Assembly (NCBI RefSeq): GCF_002999335.1
Contig: NW_020312072.1
Coordinates: forward strand, 1-64,000
Length of the DNA: 64,000 nt
Source: Cyclospora cayetanensis
Lineage: Eukaryota > Apicomplexa > Conoidasida > Eucoccidiorida > Eimeriidae
Direction of reading: 5' to 3'
The position numbers were made by a program, and so were the translations under genes. The notes under the pieces were generated by a model. The model had not been told where the DNA came from. It worked only from the letters and a program-made list of their open reading frames with translations, and made no database searches. Shown one piece after another: positions 29,103-40,800 of the stretch; within the stretch, counting starts at the first letter, position 1; every line of letters begins with the position of its first letter.

Positions 29103-29599
29103 GAGCGACTGAGGCCCCTCCTTCCCCGATGAGTCACTCTCAACCGCGGCGCAGTTCCCAGCAGCAGCAGTAGCGGAAGCCGCTACTGCTGCAAGAGCGG
29201 CAGCAGTTCGCATTGTCTCTCCCCGTAACCGCGTTTTATTAAAGGCTTAATGCAGGGGCTTGTTAGTGAGAGGGATGTGCTAACGGCGTTTATCATGGGC
29301 TTTGCGGCAGCCGCTGCAGCAGCTCCGCCAGCCGCTGGCATGCTGTACACCCTACGAATCTGACAGCTGTGCTGCGAATATCGTCGGTGTTGACGCTGTT
29401 TTCTAATCCCACGAGTAGCCGTTCGCTTGGGCGGCTCAACTAAGACGCAGGGAGGGGGGCGAACTTCCGTGTCTGCAGCAGGAGAAGTCATGAGTTTAGC
29501 AGCGTCACCGTCAGCGTTCATTGCAGCAGTAGCAGCAGCAGCAGCAGATGCCGTGCACAAACCACAAAACCCTCAGCAGCTGCTGCAGGTCCTTACGAG

Positions 29600-32500
29600 A
29601 TGACTGCAAGGCAACAGCAGTTGCCGCAGATGCCAGAAACACCGCAGCAGCTGCTGCAGCAAGACTGCGTCTGTTGTGCACTCACTCAAGTCGCCAACGC
29701 GTTGCAGCAAGCAACAGACCAGGCAGAAATAAACGAGATCCTCGGGACCGCTGCCTTTCTGCTCCAGGATCAAAAGCACTTGCTTAGACAGCAGCACCAG
29801 TATGAAGCGCAGCAGCAGCATGAACAGCAGCAGCAGCATGAAGAGCAGCAGCAGCATGAAGAGCAGCAGCAGTATGAAGCGCAGCACCAGCATGAAGAGC
29901 AGCAGCAGTATGAACAGCAGCAGCAGTATGAACAGCAGCAGCAGTATGAACAGCAGCGGCAGTATGAAGAACAGCCGAATCACCACCAAGATGGGCACCT
30001 GTTCAATGCGGCTCTTGCACTTGCTTTTGAAACCTGGCGAGGGGCTTGTCGCTGCTTGGTGTTATCTCAGAATGCAACTCAAGCGAAGGCAGCATCCCCT
30101 GATGACGCCATCGCTGACACTGCAGATGATACATATAGTGCAGCAGGGAGTGCATGCAGCTGCGCATCTGGGGAGCTCTTGGGGTGTCTCGGCAGCACCA
30201 ACAGCAAGGTAACGGCCAGCCTGCTGCTCTGTAGTCTTGTTCTAAAGCGTCTTGTTCGCTTCGGAGGGCACCGTCTACTGCATCCGGTGCTGCACATGCT
30301 GCTACTGTCTATGAATCGTCTAATGGGAACCTCTCCAGCAGCAGTCTCGGAGACTAAAAGGGATGCAGACGCGAGAGAAGCGGCTGAAGAAGCAGTCGAA
30401 GGAGCAGCCGAAGAAGCAGCTGAAGAAGCAGTCAAAGGAGCAGTCAAAGGATCAGCCGAAGAAGCAGCTGCAGCAGCGAGTATGCTGTTTCTGCTGTGTG
30501 CAACAAGTAAAGCGTGGCTGTACGGCCTGAGAAACGAAACGAAGGCGATGCGAAGGGTGTCGCTTTTGCTGCATTGCATTCAGGAGCGTTTGGAGGCATA
30601 TGGTGGAGAGCTAGCTGCAGCATCCAAGCAAGTAGCAGCAGCTACCCGATGCCTCTGTCGCACCTGCGATGACAGTCGATGGGGAGCTGCAAAAGATTCA
30701 GCTCAGGAATATCCTTTGCAGCAAGCGCAGCACAACCCCTGCGCCACTTCAACTGCCAAGTTTCTCCGTCATGAAACTGCTGCCCGCTGTTGCGGCAGCA
30801 GCCGCACACCAGCTGCTGCTGGCACCGCTGCACCACTGCGCAAAGCGGCAATGGAAGCCAAGACGCTTGCTTCTTTGGCTTATGCTAGGAGCTGCTTGTT
30901 GCGTCTGCTGCATGCGTCGCTGGTGCTATCCTGCAGCAGCCTGCAGCAGCAACAAGAGTCGCTGCGGCGAGAGCAGGAACGGCTAGGAGAGCTCTTCCAG
31001 GCGGCTGCAGGATGCTCTTCTGGCATGCGCAGCCGCAACAATGTGCTGCAGCAACAGGAGCTGCTGCTGCTGCGGCAGCGGCAGTGGCAGCAGAAGCTGC
31101 ATTTGCTTCGGGAATGCATCCCTGTTGCAGCGCTGCACCACATGGTCCTTGCGCGTGCATGCAGCAGCAGCAGCAGCAACAGCAGCAGCTGCTGCGCAGC
31201 CTTCTTGTGGCCTGAGGATCTGCTTTCTTGTAGATGCCTCAGTCGCGGTGAAAGGCAGCAGTCCGCCTCCCCACACCACCCACATCGGCTGCCAGCGTTT
31301 CTTGACTCCAGCGACTGTCGATCGATGCGCGAAGCAGTCGCTACGATAGCGGAGGCTCTGCAGCAGCAGCAGCAATGCCAACGGAAGGGTGCAGCAGCGA
31401 AAGCAGCAGAGCAGGCCGCAACAAGGCTGCAGCAGGAGCTGTGGGGTGTCACGTGTCAGGCTGCTGCATCGGATCTCCACCTTCATCATCCCTGCCGCGC
31501 AACAAGGGGCATGCATGCTCCTTCTCCCCCCCCTGCTGCAGCATCAGCAGCAGTATCGCCAAGAACAGGAAGATGCAGCCCTACCGACGCTCCCTGGTGC
31601 TGCTGCTGCCGCTCAGTGCCCTTTGGCGCTTTTGCCTCAGTTTGGCAAATTCTCGTTCTATGGGATCTTTTTGGCTGCTGGACGCGGCAACAGCAGCAGC
31701 AGCAACGGCAGGTGCAGCGGCAGCAACACCTGCTGCTCTGGTACCTGACGCAGCAGCGCAGGAAGGAGGCTGCAAAAAAAGACGGCGCTGCCACTCACGA
31801 GTCCAGTGGAAATAGAGAAATTCCGATGAAGGGCAGTGTGAGGAGCAGCATTCGCCAAGATGCTGCCCTGAGCAGAGAATACGCAGCGTTCGTTTCTGAA
31901 CAGAGTTACAGCACTCTTAACAGCAGTCTCAGCAGCATGAAATGCAGCCTTAACAACAGCAGCCTTAGCAGCATCCCCACGAAGAATCCGAAGGAGCGCC
32001 CTACAACGCTGGTGGAGTTGGTATGTAGCGCAGTGCAAGAGGCTGCAGAGCGTCTACTGCAAGCCTCACATGCTGCAGCAGCAGCATGTGCAGCTCCTCC
32101 TGCAGCGGCAGTCCGCGCGAAGTGTGGCAGTCTTTTGAGTGGTGGCGATACTACATCTGTTACTGAGCAGCACGACGTTTTCATATCGTTTGATGCTGCT
32201 GCGGCGTCAAACGCCTCTCTGGAAGGCTGTAAATGCTGCTGCAGCCGTGACGCTGGCGATGAAAGCAGCTCCAGCCGCTTGCACTTGCTGCACATTGCTG
32301 CTGCCCGTTACAGTCTGTGCGCTGCTTTGAGTGTGGCAACTGCCAGCCTGCAGCTTCTGACGCAGGAGGCAGTGGCGTCTGCGGCAGCTGCTGCAGCTGC
32401 ACTGCTGGACAGGCAGCTGAAGGGGACGCTGCTGCAGTGTTGTTGCTGCATCAGCTCTCCCGTGAGGAACGGCTGTTTGCCTGCTGCTTCTGCGGCAACA

Positions 32501-33241
32501 CACGCAGCGTGCTGCCTTCTGGCTTGCATTGCTGAGTTTGTGGCGGTTCTGTTGCAGAAGGCAGTGGGGGATCCTCATGCCACGCTGCTGCTGCTGCGAT
32601 CTTCGCGCCTCGAGGGCGTTCACCAGCACCAAGAGCAGGTACAACAGACACAGCAGAGAAAGCAGATGCAACAGAAGCAGCAGAGAAATCACCAACAAGA
32701 GAGAAAGCAGCTATCTCGCAGTGTTGCGCATGCGGTTGCTCCTGCAGCCTGCGCTGCTGCTGCTAGTGCATCAGGGCACTGCTTCAGCTGCTGCTTAGCC
32801 TTGTGTAGCCGCGAAATCTTGGCGGGTGGTAGAGTGGAGGTACACCTGGTGGCTGCAAGTGCCGCCTTTGCTGCTGCACGGGGTCAAGGGCGTTGCAGCA
32901 GCAGCAGCAGCAGCAGCAGCAACGGCAGAGAGGGAGCTGCAAGGGATTTTCTGTTTGCTGCTCGGCAGCGCTTAGTTTGCCTCATGGGGTCGTTGCTTCG
33001 CGTTGCTCTTTCAATGAGGACCACCGGCTTGTGCTGCCACTGGCGACGCGGCTTCTCTGCAGCGAGAAAGTCTGCAAATTCCACTTTGTGTGAGTCAAGC
33101 AGCAGTTCGGACGGCAGAAACAACAGCGGCGTCAGGTGTAACTCTTGGCGAGAGTGGGGATCTCTCTCCGCTTTCCCCCGCGATTTTTGGAAAAGGACTG
33201 CCTACCAAGCAGAGTGCGCCCCCTACTACAGTTCCCGCTGA
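29600..33241 (+). CDS. Large Gln/Ala/Ser-rich hypothetical protein
   Basis: An open frame of 1213 residues from ATG 29600. Residues about 68-132 are tandem Gln-rich units ending in YE or HE (QQQYE, QQQHEE types), followed by helical non-repeat segments, an AEEAAEEAVKGAV-type Ala/Glu stretch near 258-295, and many poly-Gln, poly-Ala and poly-Ser runs. Between the runs are Leu/Cys-rich helical segments repeated in spirit (LLLHASLVLSCSSLQQQQ), possibly a helical-repeat scaffold, but no domain is recognised. The 3' end is uncertain: from GTGAGT (33090-33095) to a CAG near 33134 a 46-base intron would switch into a more natural frame (VTLGESGDLSPLSPAIFGKG) ending at 33272, and more exons may lie downstream. 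Upstream in-frame-like exons before 29600 are also possible. Base composition is dominated by CAG/GCA triplets. Confidence 0.6.
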   Translation: MTARQQQLPQMPETPQQLLQQDCVCCALTQVANALQQATDQAEINEILGTAAFLLQDQKHLLRQQHQYEAQQQHEQQQQHEEQQQHEEQQQYEAQHQHEEQQQYEQQQQYEQQQQYEQQRQYEEQPNHHQDGHLFNAALALAFETWRGACRCLVLSQNATQAKAASPDDAIADTADDTYSAAGSACSCASGELLGCLGSTNSKVTASLLLCSLVLKRLVRFGGHRLLHPVLHMLLLSMNRLMGTSPAAVSETKRDADAREAAEEAVEGAAEEAAEEAVKGAVKGSAEEAAAAASMLFLLCATSKAWLYGLRNETKAMRRVSLLLHCIQERLEAYGGELAAASKQVAAATRCLCRTCDDSRWGAAKDSAQEYPLQQAQHNPCATSTAKFLRHETAARCCGSSRTPAAAGTAAPLRKAAMEAKTLASLAYARSCLLRLLHASLVLSCSSLQQQQESLRREQERLGELFQAAAGCSSGMRSRNNVLQQQELLLLRQRQWQQKLHLLRECIPVAALHHMVLARACSSSSSNSSSCCAAFLWPEDLLSCRCLSRGERQQSASPHHPHRLPAFLDSSDCRSMREAVATIAEALQQQQQCQRKGAAAKAAEQAATRLQQELWGVTCQAAASDLHLHHPCRATRGMHAPSPPPAAASAAVSPRTGRCSPTDAPWCCCCRSVPFGAFASVWQILVLWDLFGCWTRQQQQQQRQVQRQQHLLLWYLTQQRRKEAAKKDGAATHESSGNREIPMKGSVRSSIRQDAALSREYAAFVSEQSYSTLNSSLSSMKCSLNNSSLSSIPTKNPKERPTTLVELVCSAVQEAAERLLQASHAAAAACAAPPAAAVRAKCGSLLSGGDTTSVTEQHDVFISFDAAAASNASLEGCKCCCSRDAGDESSSSRLHLLHIAAARYSLCAALSVATASLQLLTQEAVASAAAAAAALLDRQLKGTLLQCCCCISSPVRNGCLPAASAATHAACCLLACIAEFVAVLLQKAVGDPHATLLLLRSSRLEGVHQHQEQVQQTQQRKQMQQKQQRNHQQERKQLSRSVAHAVAPAACAAAASASGHCFSCCLALCSREILAGGRVEVHLVAASAAFAAARGQGRCSSSSSSSSNGREGAARDFLFAARQRLVCLMGSLLRVALSMRTTGLCCHWRRGFSAARKSANSTLCESSSSSDGRNNSGVRCNSWREWGSLSAFPRDFWKRTAYQAECAPYYSSR
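29788..29982 (+). repeat. Tandem coding repeat, Gln-rich YE/HE units
   Basis: Imperfect 15-18-base units of the type CAGCAGCAG(C)TATGA(A) repeated about ten times, each giving QQQYE, QQQHEE or QAQHQ-like peptides. It is within the hypothetical gene starting at 29600 and is a likely length-polymorphic site. Confidence 0.9.
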
Positions 33242-34267
33242 GGGTTGTTGTTGCTTGCTGCTGTTAAAGTGAGATGAGGCCGTTGTTGTTGCTTGCTGCT
33301 GTTGCTGGAAGCGACGCTACTGCTCGTGGGTTTGTCGGTGTAGCTGCGGAATGAGCTGAGGGATGTCTCAGGGGTGTCTCAACGAAATCGCATATTTGCG
33401 GTAGAATTCATGCCCATGTGGCTGCTACTGTGGCTGCTGCTTCTGCTGCTGCTCGTTCAGGCTGAACGAGCGGTGCGCGAATTGCATCGAATGGACGAAA
33501 ACTTTCTTTGATTTTTCATTGGGGGGTCCCTTCCTCCCGCTTCTCTTACGTGTCCACTTCGGCTTCCGTCCTTCGGGTGATGGCTCTGTATTCTGTCGAG
33601 GAGCAGAAAATGCAACATCGGCAACATCAGAAACAGCAACATCCGAAGCAACTGGATGTGCTGCTGCTGCGAGCTCGTGGCATGATCACTGTCGGAAGGA
33701 CGGTTGCGATGGATGTTGTATTCTTGCACCTGAAGCAGCACTTGTACGGGAGTTGTTGCAGGCAGAACTGCTGTTGCTGCTGCTGCCGCAGCGTTTGTCT
33801 TCCGTGTCAAAACGTCTCTCTGCTGTATTCTTGCAGACACTTTCAGTCCTCCACATTCGCGGGTTTCTATGCTGCCTAGCTGCTGCTGTTTCTCCTGCCG
33901 CAAATGTCATATCTCCGCGAAAAAAAAGCCCCAGTGACAGCACTTCCTTGTGGACAGAGCGAGGCGTTGCATGCACCGGCCGCAGCTGCTACGGAGGCAG
34001 AAGAATTGGATCGAGGGGCTGCAGCTGTAATTGCAGCGGCTGTAAAAACTGTTGCCAGTCGAACGTTTGCATGCGCCTCCTGCTGCCTCGAGTGCACCTA
34101 TTCGCCCTGCTGCTAGTTTGTCGTCGGAATAACTGGAAGCCTTTCGGGTATAAATCTGCCGATTTGATGGTGCTGGTCTTTTGAAATGCCGCTTTTGCTG
34201 CCAACGTTACTCCCTGCACCTTGGCGAATCGCTTGTGCTGAAGCTCCAGCTAGCTAGCTAGCTGGCA
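33242..34267. other. Region with unresolved exons between two repeat-rich genes
   Basis: Two + strand frames read protein-like over 33520-33880: one includes MQHRQHQKQQHPKQLDVLLL, the other RLSSVSKRLSAVFLQTLSVL. Only one can be right at any point, so intron positions are unknown. A 33-residue ORF at 33410-33511 starts MPMWLLLWLLLLLLLVQAER, a textbook signal-peptide shape, and could be a first exon (a GTGCGC donor-like site follows). These may be 3' exons of the upstream gene or a separate small gene. Confidence 0.3.
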
Positions 34268-34677
34268 ATGCCCTCCACTTGGCGGGGTGAGCGCTTTGTG
34301 TGTGTATGAATGTGCATGCATGTGTGTGTTTTTTTCCCTCAGAGCAACGGCTGCGCAGCTGGCGACAGTCCTTGGAGGTCGCTTGTTGCTGCCTGCTGCT
34401 GCAGGATCCGCTACTACAGCCCTTCCTTCTAAGAGTGCCGCTGCCTCTTTGAGATTTCAACGCACTTTTGAGGGTCGTCCATGGATGGCTGCAGCGGCAG
34501 AGCGCTCAGCGGGAAGGGCTAGAGACGGTGCAGCTCCTATGCATGCTCTGGAAGATCAGGCAGCGTCATTGGGAAGCTGTGAAAAAAAGACACACCGCTT
34601 CACGTCCGATACTCGTAACTGCGGCGTCAACAGGGTCGATGCACATGATTGTGTTTTCAGCAGCACTGATGAAGAGA

Positions 34678-34708
<31 letters not shown>

Positions 34709-35180
34709 AAGCAGCAGTAGCAGCAGAAGCAGCAGCAGCAGCAGAAGCAGCAGCAGAAGCAGTAGGAGAATTGTGCTGCTGCAGCAGCAGAACCAGCACC
34801 CTCCGCAGGCTCCACGAGTTCCTTTGTTGAATCTGGCAGATCTCCCGCTTCCCACAACGTATAGAGTGAGCTGCTTTTCCGTGTGTTGCATTTCCGAGAT
34901 TCTACTGCTGTGCATGTGCCTGTGCTTTTTGCCACCAGCTGCTGATGTGGCCTCTTTCGGGCTGTTGTTGAGTGTGCTGTCTCTGCTTGCACGCTCAGTT
35001 CCCCCCTCACAACCCCTATCATGATCAGCAGCGATTGCTTTGGCAGCTGGTGGTAAGTGTGTTATTTGTGGTGGTGCGACCCTCTTTTTGCGTTTCAGGA
35101 GCTGCAAGGGCCCCCCAGTTCCCCTCTTGAGAACGAGCCATTGCCACTCAGCCTGCAACAGATCCAGCAAACGTACAGAG

Positions 35181-35217
<37 letters not shown>

Positions 35218-37722
35218 CCCCAATCGTTTCTTGCGCGAAGAAGAGAAGTCCTCTAAAGATGAAAAAGCAACCGTAGCAGCATCTTGTTGCAGCACACGGC
35301 AGGTAACAACAGCAGCTACAGCAACAACAGCAAAAGCAGCAATAAAAGCAGGGGAAGCAGCCGCAGCAAGACAAGAGGCTGGTAAAAATGCATCTTTGGA
35401 AGTCTCGGGAGGGATTTTTTTCCCCTCAGACTTCCTCACTCAGTCGCCATCACCCCCCCTTGCATTGGGGACGCTGGCGAGCGGCATCTCTGGTGTACGA
35501 ACAGCCCATCCGAAATCTGAGTGCTCCGAAGACGTTGATACGCCTTCTCTTTTCTCCGCTTCCCAGCGGCTTCCCTTTTATCGCGAGGCTTCTGCAGACT
35601 TCAAGAGACCCCCCGTTGCAGAGACACCCCAAACTGCATCCGCAGCGGCAAACTCGGCAGAAGGCAGTTCTCCAGCATTAGACATGAACTCCCCCGCAAA
35701 CACGGGGAAGAGGGGAGGGGGTTCCTGGCACAAGTTTGCAGCTCTTTGCTCGCCGAGAGGCACTGCTTCTGCTCCTTCTGCTGCTTCTTCTTCTGCTTCT
35801 TCTGCTCCTTCTGCTGCCTCTTCTTCTGCTTCTGCTGCTTCTTCTGCTCCTGCTGCTTCTTCTTCTGCTTCTTCTGCTGCTTCTGCTCCTTCTTCTGCTT
35901 CTGCTGCTTCTAGGCCGCTTGTTTCTCCGGCGTTTGCACTGCCACTTGCTGCTTCAGTCCATGAGGCAGCACTGCCGAGGCTCCCCGCTGCACCTGTTGT
36001 TGCTGTCACTCCTGCTGCTGCTCGAGGTGTCACCGTGAGGAAAGGGCTGCTGTTCAGACGACAGCAGCCTAAGGATTTTGTGGGGAGGCCGCAGCTTTCG
36101 CAGAAACTGCTGCTCTTGACAGCCCTCGTCACTCCGCGACAGCAACGCGCCGTCATCCTGCAGCATCTGCAGCAGCAGCAGCAGCAGCAGCACCTCCTTC
36201 TCGCCGAGAGGCGTAGGGGGGCAGTCATCAGGGATCTTCCCCAAGCGCGTGCGGCGCACGCCAGTTTACCCTCCCGCTGCAGCGAGAGACGTTCAGAGTT
36301 ACCTCCTGTAGCTCCTTGGCATGTTCCTTCTTCTGCACCTGCATCGCACCTACCGGCGTCGGATGCAGGCATGCACCCTCAAAGTATCGCCGTACAGAGG
36401 GAAAAACAGCAGTCTATGGAGGAGGGAGAGCAAGTGCAAGTGCGAGAGGGAGAGTTAGAGTTAAAGCAAGAGTCAGAGCAAGAGCAAGAGTCAGAGCAAG
36501 TGCAAGAACAAGCGCAAGAGTTAGAGCAAGAGCAAGAGTTAGAGCACGTGCAAGTGCAGGAGTTAAAGCAAGAGGGAGAACAAGAGCAAGTGCAAGAGCA
36601 AGAGTTAGACCAAGTGCAAGCACAAGCACAAGAACAAGTGCAAGTGCAAGAGTTGGAGCAGCAATTCTGTGTATCTCGAGAGCGCCTCTCGAAGGGGCAT
36701 CCCTTTGATTTGTTCCCCAAGAGGCAGTTGTCGCGATCAACTTTGCAGCAAGCGAGGCGGTTTGATGCGGAGATCGAAGAAAAGGGGGAAGAAGAGCAGC
36801 AGCAGCAGCCTTTGGCGGGAGCAGTAGGAACGCAAGAAGGGGCAGCCTGCAGACAGGGGAGTTCTGTGGCTCCAGAAATTCTCATTAGACGTCCTGCTGC
36901 AGTAGTGCCACGCCTTGACCTCTCCACTCTCTGCGGATTGGCTGGTTGCATGCAGAATGCAGTCGAGGGCAATGCGACAGCTACGGCAGCAGCAGCTCGC
37001 CATACTGCTACCGACAGCACACGCACCGAAGCGGGAAGCCGCAACAGCGGCTTTAAGCTGACGGACGCTGCATTTGTCAAGCGCATGCAGCATAAGCAGA
37101 ATCAGCAGCAGCGTAAGCAGCAGGAGCAGGAGGAATGCCAACAGGAACGAATCACGATTACCCGGTGCGACTCCTCAGAGAAGAGCGCCGTCTCAGAAGA
37201 TCCATTAGCAGGAGCAGCAGAAAGAAGATTAGCAGAAGCACGAAAAGCTGCAGGAGGAGGAGCTCAAGCAGAAAGAGCTTCAGCAGGAGGATCTTCTAAA
37301 AGCTATCAGGTGGAGGGCAGCAGCAGGGGCCTGGAAGACTGCTTTGAGGTGCCTCTGCTTGCAACTTGGCATTTATTTGAGAGTCTGGCAAGAGATGCAG
37401 ATTTCCCACAGAAGCCGCTTACTGCTGAACTGCCGTGGGTGGTACCTTGGAGGGGACTTCAACAAGTTGCTGCTGCTGCTGCGGAGGCAAAGATTTCAAG
37501 CGTTTTTCCCGCAATAACAGCGCGCTTGGATCGGCAGCAGCCACAGCCACCTCAGCAGCAGGAACGGTTAGATGCGCAGATGCATGCGCTGTTGATTGCC
37601 CTTACTGTGTCTCTCCTTGTTCATGACGGCCGTCACGAGATCTCTGAGGAGCAGGAAGCCTCAGAAGACGCTGTCATTACAGCCCCTGCAAGTCATGAGC
37701 CCCTTGATGATGTTGATGATGT

Positions 37723-37796
<74 letters not shown>

Positions 37797-37797
37797 T

Positions 37798-37835
<38 letters not shown>

Positions 37836-40800
37836 CTCTTGCTGCTGCGAATGACGGCCTTAGAGGACACCTGCAACGAGATGATGAAAGAGGGGCTGAC
37901 ATCGAGGGGATCCTCCGCGCTGCTCTGTCAAGGAACTCAGACAAAGCACCAGCAGCCTCTGCGCAGCCTGTCCATACAGCCTCTTGCAGCAGCAGTTACA
38001 GCAGCAGTTACAGCAGCAGTTACAGCAGTAGCAGCAGCATTTGTAACAGTAGTAGCAGTTACCGCAGCAGCAGTAACAGGGCACTCCACGATACGCTTGT
38101 CCCTCGTTTGCAACAATTCCTCAGCACACTGGGCTGCAGTTGCAGCTGCAGTGGCAGCAGTTGTTGCAGTTGCAGTGGCAGCAGCAGTTGTTGCAGTTGC
38201 AGTGGCAGCAGCTGTTGCAGTTGCAGTGGCAGCAGCTGCAACTGCAGCAATAAGGCGATAATGTGGCAGGTCGTTCAACTAACGCAGCGATTTCTGAAGG
38301 CCCCTGGCTGCCGCATGCTGAAGCTTCTCGCGGCACCGTTGTTTCCGCAGGATGCCTTTCGAAAGACAACCTTGATAGGGAGAGGTGTGTTGGGAATTGG
38401 GCATAGGGCGGGAGCTCTTGTGGCGTCTAGAGCCGTGATCTGTGGGGTTTAGATGAAGAGTGTCGTGCGCATTTGAATTTGCTTGGCTGTCTCTTGGAGG
38501 CAGCTGCAGCAAAGGAACTACGGGGGCTTAGAAGCGTAGACACGCACACGGCCATGTGTGCAGTTTGTTGCCTGTATGGGCATGCACCCGTCTATTGGTG
38601 CGTAACGACATGTACTAATTGTTCTCTCTCTGTCTCTCTGGCCTTGATGACTTTGCAAGTCTTGGCATGCGCAGATCTGCAGCGTTTTTTTCGTGGTGTC
38701 TTGCTTTCTCAGGAACGTATGGATGCGTGTGGGGGGTAGCGTCTGTTTTTGAATGTGGAGCGGTAGCCTTGAAGGAACTGCCGGCTCCACTCGACGAAAA
38801 GGTGAGCTTCAGGCAGCCCTTTTGGGTAAAGAAAGCACGAGATAGGCAGATGCTTATGTTGTTGCCGTGGGGGATGCATGCTTTCTATGTAGAGATTTTT
38901 ACGGTAGGCGGAAAGTAGGGCACGGGAAGGAGGCTTTCCGATTTCTGGGGAGTTGTTGTGTGGATTTGACGACAGAGCGACGTCATCACTGCTCTCTGTT
39001 AAGTGGGTAGATGGCGCACAAAAGGATCGTGAGGCGTTTTCTGCTTTCTTTTTGCCATTTCTCTCTATCTCTCCCCGCGAGTTCTTGTACACTGTAGCGA
39101 GAGCAGAGTGGAAAGGAGAGGAGGTGGTGAGGGGAAAGGGCAAGGGAGATGGCTTCTGTTCGTAGTAGGCGCCTAGCGAAAGGCATGTCTACTTCTTGCG
39201 TCGAAGATAGGCTTAGGCCTTGTTAGAGGGGATGGCAAGCGGCTGCAAACGGCTAGCTGGGGGGAAGGGGGAAGGGGGAAGAAGGGTGGCGGCTTTCTGT
39301 CTGTTTCAGCAGTGCGAAGTGGAAATGGCTGCTATGGGGAAAATGGGGAATACGAAGGCTCTCAAGCGTTCTCTGTTGCCTTTTCTGCTTACTGCTGCAG
39401 GCAGGCGCTGTGTTGGGGGGCCTCTTTAACGAGGTTTCAGCGCTTGACGGATTTCGACTTTCGCTGCCTGTGGTTTGTGAAGTATTTGACTTTGGAGTCG
39501 AGGTAGCAGACTGCTGCCTCACCTATCTCATTTGCATGCGCCGATATTCGGCAACACTTTCTCTGTGGAGGCGCAACTGGGTAGCCGCCGTCGCAGGCTC
39601 CCACGCAAACTACGAGGCTACACAGACCTCCCCGGCAAGGGCATCTTTTCCTCAGCAACAAGAGCAACAACAAGAACAAGAGCGCCATCAGCAGCAACTA
39701 GAACAAGAGCAAAAGCTAGGAGATTTGAGGCGGGAGCTGCTTCCAGTGTTGTTAGGGATATTTGGTCAAATACTGGCGGCTGTAGCTGCACTGCACAGTC
39801 GGGGTGTTGTGCATTTTGATCTCAAGTGCGGGAACATCCTTGTGGACGTGTTGCAGCTTCTTCCGCTTCCCCACCAGCACCTGATGCATCGGCAGAATAC
39901 TGGGAAGGGGGAGACGCATCCCCTCGTTTTGATGCCGCTTGTGGCTCTCGCAGACTTTGGAGAAGCGAGGCTGTTGCTAGGGCAGGAAGAGCTGTCTAGA
40001 CGGCCTCGAGGCACAGAAATAAACAAAAGCCCAGAGATGCTGCAGTTGTTGCCGCCGTCGCTGCAGCGGCTGCCTCCCTCCGCTTCGCAGCGAAAGAAGC
40101 CGAGGCGACATCTCAAGCGCCGCGTGCTGGTGCGTCAAGGAGAAGTTGAGAGTGTTGTTGGCGATCGCGAGGCGCGGAGCGTGCGGAAGCGCACCGCTCC
40201 CTCTCGCTGCAGACATGCGGTGTCTGTGGAGTCAGCGGGGGGAGAGGCGGTTGCAGTAGGTGGCAGGTGCAAAGCGCAGACGCCTTCAGGAGAAGAAGGA
40301 CGAGCTGGCGGTGTCTCTTGCGGCTTAAATGAGGCCTGCGATGTATGGTGTTTAGGCTGCCTCTTCTTCGAGCTGCTGACAGGATGTTTGCTCTTCGCGT
40401 CCGATCCGCAGTTCTTCTCTCGCCTTAGTGGGAGAAAGCCTCTTCTAGATCGGCAGAGGGAGCAAGCCCTTCTAGACGATCCTCGGCTAATTTTTCTTCT
40501 CAAGCAAATGCTCACGCTGCATCCAGGAAAGCGGCCGAAGGCTGCGACTCTCCTTGCTCTCTTCAACGACGTTTACAGGGATATCCTCAAGGATTTCGCC
40601 GAGGAGCCCCCCGCCTTTCGCGGAGCTGCATGCGCAACAATTTACACAGACACGGCTGCAGTGCAGGACCAACAACAGCAGCACCAAGAACGCCAGCAGC
40701 AGCCGCATCCGCAGCAGGCACATCCCTCGCCTTCTGCCTTAACCGCCGCTTCTCCAGAGTCGATCACGCCATGTATATCGCCTTCTTCGCCATACAACTC

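Noticed and set aside
29183..29560. 125-residue - strand ORF
   Set aside because: Starts with TTG, is Ala-rich from GCA/TGC repeats, and opposes better + strand frames.
34556..35374. Long - strand Leu/Cys/Ser-rich ORF
   Set aside because: It is the complement of CAG/AGC coding repeats and mirrors + strand exons of the kinase gene.
37661..37944. Poly-Ile and poly-Ser ORFs on the - strand, poly-Met on +
   Set aside because: Other frames of the GAT repeat that codes poly-Asp.
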